DNA of 64,000 bases from contig NC_080074.1 in the NCBI RefSeq assembly GCF_949987535.1, positions 24,945,268 to 25,009,267 on the forward strand, given 5' to 3'. The position numbers and the translations under genes were made by a program. How positions within the stretch are numbered: position 1 is the stretch's first letter; each line of letters begins with the position of its first letter. Under the pieces are notes generated by a model. The model searched no databases and was not told the origin of the DNA. It saw nothing but the letters and a program-made list of their open reading frames with translations. This document shows positions 58,106-64,000 of this stretch, one piece after another. The DNA is from Balaenoptera acutorostrata (Eukaryota; Chordata; Mammalia; Artiodactyla; Balaenopteridae).

Positions 58106-59285
58106 TGGGGGCTGGTTGTTCCTTGATGGGGACAGTCCAGAGGGAATTAAGCTTAGAGAATTCAACTGAATAAACTTTATGGTTCTTTTAAACCTGTGAC
58201 TCCACTATTCTATAAAAATTATAACCCTCAATCAGCAAAAAATATTAACTTTTATGTTAGAAAAATTATTCTCCCTCAATCAGAAATCCAGAAAAGGTAC
58301 ACATAATAAGAGTATTTGCATGCCTACCCAGCTCTTGCAAAATCAGTTCTTTTTTCCCTCCTTTAGAATTTGACTTACAGCACCTCAAGCAGAACTATAT
58401 ATTTGTGGTTGCCTGATTGCTGCAGTGCTAGTTGTATCTTGTGTTCATCCTGAATGCAGTGTCAAGATTGATAAACCAATTTACTTCAAGCAGTTCAGAG
58501 CATCAGCCTTTGAAGTTTTGAAAAATAGCCGTTTGGGTGTGTTTTTCCACACCACCCCAAATATATTTGAAAAATATTTTTAACCAGAGAAATTGCTCTA
58601 AGAAAAAAAAAACCACACACATTGAAGTATTTTTCCTCAGACAAAAACAAAACTGTTCTTAAGATCAATAAAAATATCCCTTTCCTTGACATCCCTCCCT
58701 TGCTACAATACATGCCTTCCAAATTGCTATAAACCAATTAATCAGAGATGGATATTGTTTTGTGAATATAAAATAAATGAAAAACCCTTGAAAGAATAGT
58801 CTACAGTCCTTGAAGTGATCTTTGAAATGTGTTGTATTTTACTGTAGGCTGCTGGTGAAGACACAGTTTATTTAGAGCATATCCTCATGAGGAACCTCAG
58901 GAAAAACAGTTTTCTGGAATTAGTACCAGGAACAGCAGCACTTCTCCTAAGTCCATGGTCTGTTTTTCCCTCATTACAAAGTTGATCTTGTAATGAATTA
59001 TATTTACTTGCCAAAACATGTTGCAGGAAAGCACACAACTATGTGGCTGATCCCTAGTAAGACTAAAGCTTGTAACAGTATCTTTTTTCAAGAAATTAAC
59101 ACAGTTCCTGGCTCCATCTTACTTTCCTACTTTTATTTGTTTTATTGGCCTCATTTTTCTTATCTGGTTTTAACAAATGCCTATTTGTAAGCTACCTTAA
59201 ATCCCTTTTGGGGCAAGTCTGAATAAAACCAACTAAATGCTCTCGATTTGACTAACACAGCTTTAAAAATAAGAACTACCAAACA
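58106..59285. other. Intergenic, repeat-poor
   Basis: No named element, RNA gene or credible exon. Confidence 0.4.
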
Positions 59286-59289
59286 GTAA

Positions 59290-59555
59290 ATGAAAATTGA
59301 GAGGCGAATGAAAACCTGACAAAAATTCACAAAATATATAAAAAAGATGAATTAGCCTTAATCAAGAGGAATCTTGGAAATCAACAAGAGAAAAATAGGG
59401 GAGCATACAAGTAAAAAATTGAGGAAAGGTTCTGAAGAAGTATGAAAACAGAAAAAAATGCAATGGGAAGATAACAAATGTGAAAAAAAAAGTTCAATCT
59501 CAGTTGTAGTCAAAGAAATGCAAATCAAAATTTCACAAGAAACTTTCATAAACAA
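59290..59555 (+). mobile_element. Old L1 fragment
   Basis: A-rich strand with AGTCAAAGAAATGCAAATCA, a common ancient L1 3'-end phrase. The limits are approximate. Confidence 0.5.
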
Positions 59556-59744
59556 TGGAAAAATAAACTTGTTTCCTTGAAATCCACCTACTTTGCTCCC
59601 GGATCTCAAGGAGGGGGACAGACATGCAAATAAGCATGTATGGGATAGAGTGGGTGTGACAGAGCATACATGTGTTTACAGGGAAGCACCAGGGGGAAGC
59701 TGAAGAGACAGGTTCATGGTAGGAGAGATCCCAGCTGAACCTGA

Positions 59745-59860
59745 AAAGAAGAGCTGGAGTCATTAGACGTGAGTTTTTGAAGGTAGGGACTGCCTAAGCG
59801 GTGTCCATCAAGTGCACAGTCTCTGGCATATAGTGGGCACTTGATAAATATTTTTAAAAT
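59745..59860 (+). mobile_element. L2/MIR-type 3' tip
   Basis: GAAGGTAGGGACTGCCTAAG and TATAGTGGGCACTTGATAAA. Confidence 0.55.
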
Positions 59861-60321
59861 AAAGAGTGAGAAAGGACATGTCTGCTGGGAAGCAAAGGCA
59901 CAGAATAAAATCTATCAAATGAACAAATGCATATATCAATGAATGAGCCATTTGTCAGGGAAATACTAATGCATCTCTGAAAGAGAGATCAAATGACCAG
60001 CCTCCAAAGGACAAAACAAAGATTTGGTTTTTTTCCTTTCCTATGGATCATTACCATACACTTTATTACTCGGACAGAGAACTCTGGACAATTCCTTTGG
60101 ATCCACTTACATCCTGATTCTTCTAACTGCATTTCATCGCAACCACCAGGCCTAAATATTCCCAACTCAGGCATTTTCCCAGCCAATAGACTCTGAAAAG
60201 GCCCATCTGTGCTACACCTTAGGGAATATGGATGGTTGCTGCAAATCTTGATACTTCTCAGTCTGAAGATTTTTTTTCCTGGCTATTAGGGAAAACAGAT
60301 GTGCTATAGGGAATACATTTA

Positions 60322-60668
60322 TTTATTTATTTAAAATAAATTTATTTACTTTATTTATTTTTGGCTGCGTTGGGTCTTCGTTGCTGTGCGTGGGTTTTTC
60401 TCTAGTTGCAGAGATCAGGGGCTACTCTTCGTTGAGGTGGCGTGGGCCTCTCACTGCAGCGGCTTCTCTCGTTGCGGAGCACGGGCTCTAGGTGAGCGGC
60501 CTTCAGTCGCTGTGGCTCACGGGCTCTAGAGCACAGGCTCAGTAGTTGTGACGCACAGGCTTAGTTGCTCCGGGACGTGTGGGATCTTCCCGGACCAGGG
60601 CTCGAACCTGTGTCCCCTGCGTTGGCAGGCGGATTCTTAATCACTGAACCACCAGGGAAGCCCCCGAG
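60322..60668 (-). mobile_element. CHR SINE, minus orientation
   Basis: A T-rich (TTTA)n tail at the left, GGCTGCGTTGGGTCTTCGTT, reverse box B GGGCTCGAACC and CCACCAGGGAAGCCCC at the right. Imperfect duplication AATACATTTA / GATACATTTA. Confidence 0.92.
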
Positions 60669-60679
60669 GATACATTTAA

Positions 60680-61755
60680 ATGTTAACATTGGTCGTTTCA
60701 CAGTAGCGGATTTCTGAGTAACTTTTATTTTCTACTTTGTACTTTACAGTATTTTGCAAATCCTCTACATCAGTTCTGAATTGCTTTTATAATGACAAGA
60801 AATCAGGTCAAGAAATTCCTGTGAATCTGGTGGGGGATAATTAAATTAGGAAAGTTGTGGAACTACTTAGAAATCTACTGAGTTTTCACATTGTGCACCA
60901 TTTAAAGGGAGGGTTCAGGGTGATTTGTACTTGAGCAGAATATGGTTTTAGACATGCTCCATTCTAAGCTATTAAATACAAAATGTATAAATGTTATCTG
61001 AAATATCAAATACAACCAAAGGCAATTTTATAGCAATTAATTTTGTGTCGCTTCCAAAGCTCCAGTTGAAAATGTCCTTGTTGTAATAAAATTCCTACAC
61101 TTCTTAACCCAGCATTTTAAGTAATGAATTTAATTATGAAGAAAACTGCTGTCACTAAAGCCTGCTTCTTAATCACGCCTGTGTTTATGACAAAAAAAAT
61201 CTGTTGCCATGGAAATTTTAGTGTCAAAGTTGCAACTCATAAAGCTTTACTGAAGTGTAAAGTAAAAATAGGAAGTGATCTTTAGCAAAGAGAAACTTCT
61301 TCCTTAATATATTTTTAAAAACATTTAAATTATGGACAGCAGCTGGATTTTACAAGTTAACTCATTTTGCATAACCAAAAAATCATGTGAAAAGTTCGGC
61401 GAATATCTAATTTTGGAAAATCAAATAATTTAAAGTATAACTAGGGAACTCACAAAAGACAGGAATTGCACTGGGAATCCACCTCAATTTAATTAAACAT
61501 TTACTGATGCTCTACTATCTTATATTAAAAATTAATATATTCATAGACAGAGTTTTCTAAAATTGGGCACCTATATAGTTTGACATTAGTTTTAAAATTG
61601 TTTTTAGTTATCATTAAAACCCCAAATAATGGAACCAGATGTGAATGACACAGTTACAGTTGTATAATGAGACCAGGATCATTACTCACATTTAATATTT
61701 ACTGATAGGTGAGCCAGTAGCCATACTAAGCTTGCCGGCCAACAAGATGAGGAAG
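60680..61755. promoter_or_regulatory. Repeat-free intergenic segment with candidate conserved element at 61,010-61,300
   Basis: No transposon text was recognised. Within it GTTGCCATGGAAAT at 61203-61216 is close to the RFX X-box palindrome, near AATTAATTTTGTGTCGC and TTTAATTATGAAGAAAACTG words. A regulatory role is inference. Confidence 0.35.
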
Positions 61756-61759
61756 GTAA

Positions 61760-62345
61760 ACGATGTGTTTCTTTTTAATTTATGAAATATTTCATGTATA
61801 CAAAAAAGTAGAAACCAATATAACAAACAGCTTAAGAAAGGAAATTTTACGAATGAAACCTCTTGGGCATTCTTACTTGGCCTCATTTCCTTCCTTCATC
61901 CAAGAGGTGACCACAAACTTGAATTTGGTATTGACCATTAATCAAACTGCCTTTAAAAAGAAGTTTAGTATATATTTATACATCTATAAATATATTATCA
62001 TTTTGCCTGTTTTCAAAACTTTATTTAAATGGTATCTCCTTATATGTATCCTTCTACATCATTTTTTTCTTTCGCTCAACCTACTTTTGAAGCATATACA
62101 GATTGATGTATATCTCTGTAATTAATTTACAACTGCTCTGTGGTAGTCTATTATTCATTCATTTATATGTTCTATATAATATTCTACTGTATGTTACACC
62201 ATTATTTATTTATCCATTATCCACCTGAGGGATAGTCAGTGGGTTTTGTGCGTGTGTGTGTGTGTGTGCTATTGTAATCTATGCATCAGTGAACATTTTT
62301 GCATAAGTTTCCTTGGGCATATAGGTGGGAGCTTCTTTCGGGGAT
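61760..62345 (-). mobile_element. Old L1 3' UTR, minus orientation
   Basis: TCAACCTACTTTTGAAGCAT, TAGTCTATTATTCATTCATT and ATGCATCAGTGAACATTTTT, the reverse of ancient L1 3' ends. A (TG)n tract is at 62,249-62,268. Confidence 0.65.
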
Positions 62346-63900
62346 ATATCACAAGCATTTCAAATATAAGAAAATGAAAAAGGGTGGTTAAACAGTGGAC
62401 TTCTGGATCCACTATTTTCTTCCCTAACTCCCAGTTAGTGGCTTGTCCAATCCTATGCACACAAAGATAATATTGAAGTTTAAAATAATATTTTATTTTT
62501 CTATGGATTGAAGATATCCATGATGACATTATGTATATTTCACCTAAGTTTCCAGGCTTGTGGACACCGTGTAGATTAAAAGATACATCAACAAAAAATG
62601 ATGTACCCCGTCTCAAGCCAAATGAAAGCCAAAGGACTGTAGGGCGGGCTCGCTCACACACTTAATGACACCCTTGTGCTAAGGTTATAAGACCTTGCTG
62701 TGAAATGTTAATACAGAACTATGTGCCCTTGGGCATTGTTAAAAGCCAAATTATCAGTGCACCAGGAAGTACTCGAGGAGTTCTGGGAGCCTATGCTCTG
62801 TCATTTGAGCTGCAATGGAGGGATCTGTATAATGCTGTCCAGAAGCGGAAAGAAGGGCAATGCAGACCAGAGGCAGAAGCCAAGTTTCTAGTACTCTCCA
62901 AAAATGTACCATTTTTCCCCCCTGCAATTCAGTGAAGCAGAACAAGTCAACCAGGCTGGGGAATATGGAAAGTGCCTACACGTGTACTGAACCGAGACTA
63001 CTGCATTTAAGCCTTTGAATAGCTGGCAGGTGGTCAATTTCTTAAGCAATCTCTTGGAGATTGATATGGAGAAAGATATGGGGAGCGCTGGGGTTTTATT
63101 ACCCATCACTTAGATGCTGGCACTGGCTCCTCTTCTCTCGCTCCCTGCTTCCCTCCCCCTCTTTCTCCTTCTTTTCTTCCCATTTTACTTTGTCTCCTGT
63201 CATTCTCTGTTATAATTAAAACAAATAGAAAACATTGCAGGTGTCTGCTATAAAACATCTGCAGATACTGTACGTTGCATGGGGGAAAAAAAAGCAGCTG
63301 CAAATTGTGTAATTTGGTCTTTAAAGAAAAACCTGAAAGACATTTCTGGAAACAAATACATCTTTCATCCTGGTAGACGTTGAATTTTCTTTTTGTTTGT
63401 ACTTCAGCCCAGTTCATCACCATTTTCTCACTGCCTTGCACAGAAAGTTTCAGCGCTAACCAGTGACTGTTGTCCCTATTTTAGAAGAGATGGGGGATTT
63501 CTGGAATGATGGCTTAAAAATGGGGAAACCGTGACTGCAAGGTCTGGTGCAGTTTCAGACAGTGTTTCTCTCAGTCAAAACAAAACCTAAGAATGACAGC
63601 ATCTGTAAGTTACTAAATGTGGGAAGAAAGTAAAAATATGCTGAAATATTATCTGCAATAGTTGGAAGGGACCTGCCTTCCCCAAAGGAAATCAATATAT
63701 TGGCATGGATAACACTGGGGACACCCCATGCTTTCTTGCATTATCCATTCAAGTCTGCAAGTGATTTTTAACAATCTGTTTCTAGGGTGTTCCCCAATAG
63801 GTATTCCAGTTTTAGCTTGAGGTTCAGCTATGTCTTCCTCTCCCTTGATTTTCAAATTTCCCAAAGCCGTAGAGTAGGTACAAGGGCTGGGGAAGCCAGG
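62346..63900. other. Repeat-poor intergenic segment, no gene assigned
   Basis: A 76-codon frame at 62,705-62,935 and a 130-codon minus frame at 62,269-62,661 have no recognisable domain, and no splice-site pairing supports an exon. 63,130-63,180 is a pyrimidine-rich run. Confidence 0.4.
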
Positions 63901-63904
63901 TTAG

Positions 63905-64000
63905 CCACAAAGAGCTCAAATTCTCCAGTCAGAAAGAGCTGGGATTTAGATCCTGGCTCTACCTCTGAATATGATCATTGGACAAGTTGCTGAACTGCCT
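63905..64000 (+). mobile_element. MIR SINE, cut by the window end
   Basis: GAGCTGGGATTTAGATCCTG, GCTCTACCTCTGAATATGAT, then TTGGACAAGTTGCTGAACTG. Confidence 0.75.

Noticed and set aside
62269..62661. 130-codon minus frame considered as a possible terminal exon of the upstream neighbour (CFAP54 in human synteny)
   Set aside because: No similarity recognised, part lies over an old L1, and in human the neighbour ends farther away than this window reaches.

Overview
The window is mammalian nuclear DNA. The protein-coding content is the 5' two-thirds of one gene, NEDD1 (neural precursor cell expressed, developmentally down-regulated 1), read on the minus strand from a CpG-island promoter near 31.7 kb towards position 1, where the gene runs out of the window. 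NEDD1 is a WD40 protein that recruits the gamma-tubulin ring complex to centrosomes and spindle microtubules. Eight coding exons are resolved with GT-AG borders and matching phases. They encode residues 1-415 of a protein that is about 660 residues long in human. All of the WD40 propeller and the first part of the phospho-regulated linker are present. The C-terminal gamma-tubulin-binding coiled coil is outside.

The host is most likely a cetacean (whale or dolphin). At least twelve copies of the tRNA-derived CHR SINE family, known from Cetacea, Hippopotamidae and Ruminantia, are present, many with target-site duplications. I saw no BovB LINE or Bov-A type SINE, which should be frequent in a ruminant. 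A hippopotamus cannot be excluded.

Layout: 1-31,608 holds NEDD1 exons and introns, with intronic CHR SINEs, MIR, L2 and L1 pieces, two MER5-like hAT relics, a second hAT relic with an 8-bp duplication, a Tigger copy, a 118-bp mariner-type miniature element and a solitary LTR. About 31,080-31,900 is the CpG island and TATA-less promoter with ETS, GC-box and CRE/YY1-like sites. From 31,900 to 64,000 is the 5' flank of NEDD1, a gene-free interval made of decayed L1, L2, MIR, LTR and CHR copies separated by repeat-poor DNA. No second gene, tRNA, rRNA or CRISPR array was recognised on the right.

The points most worth checking are: a CHR SINE ending 64 nt upstream of the splice acceptor of the start-codon exon, whose donor is also weak; a 108-nt pure polypyrimidine run on the NEDD1 sense strand followed by an AG; and two repeat-poor intergenic segments (about 53.9-54.5 kb and 61.0-61.3 kb) that look like conserved enhancers, one with a near-consensus RFX X-box. 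I found no evidence for a wholly new biological system here. Coordinates of SINEs with duplications and of exons are base-exact from reading the sequence; ancient-repeat limits are approximate.
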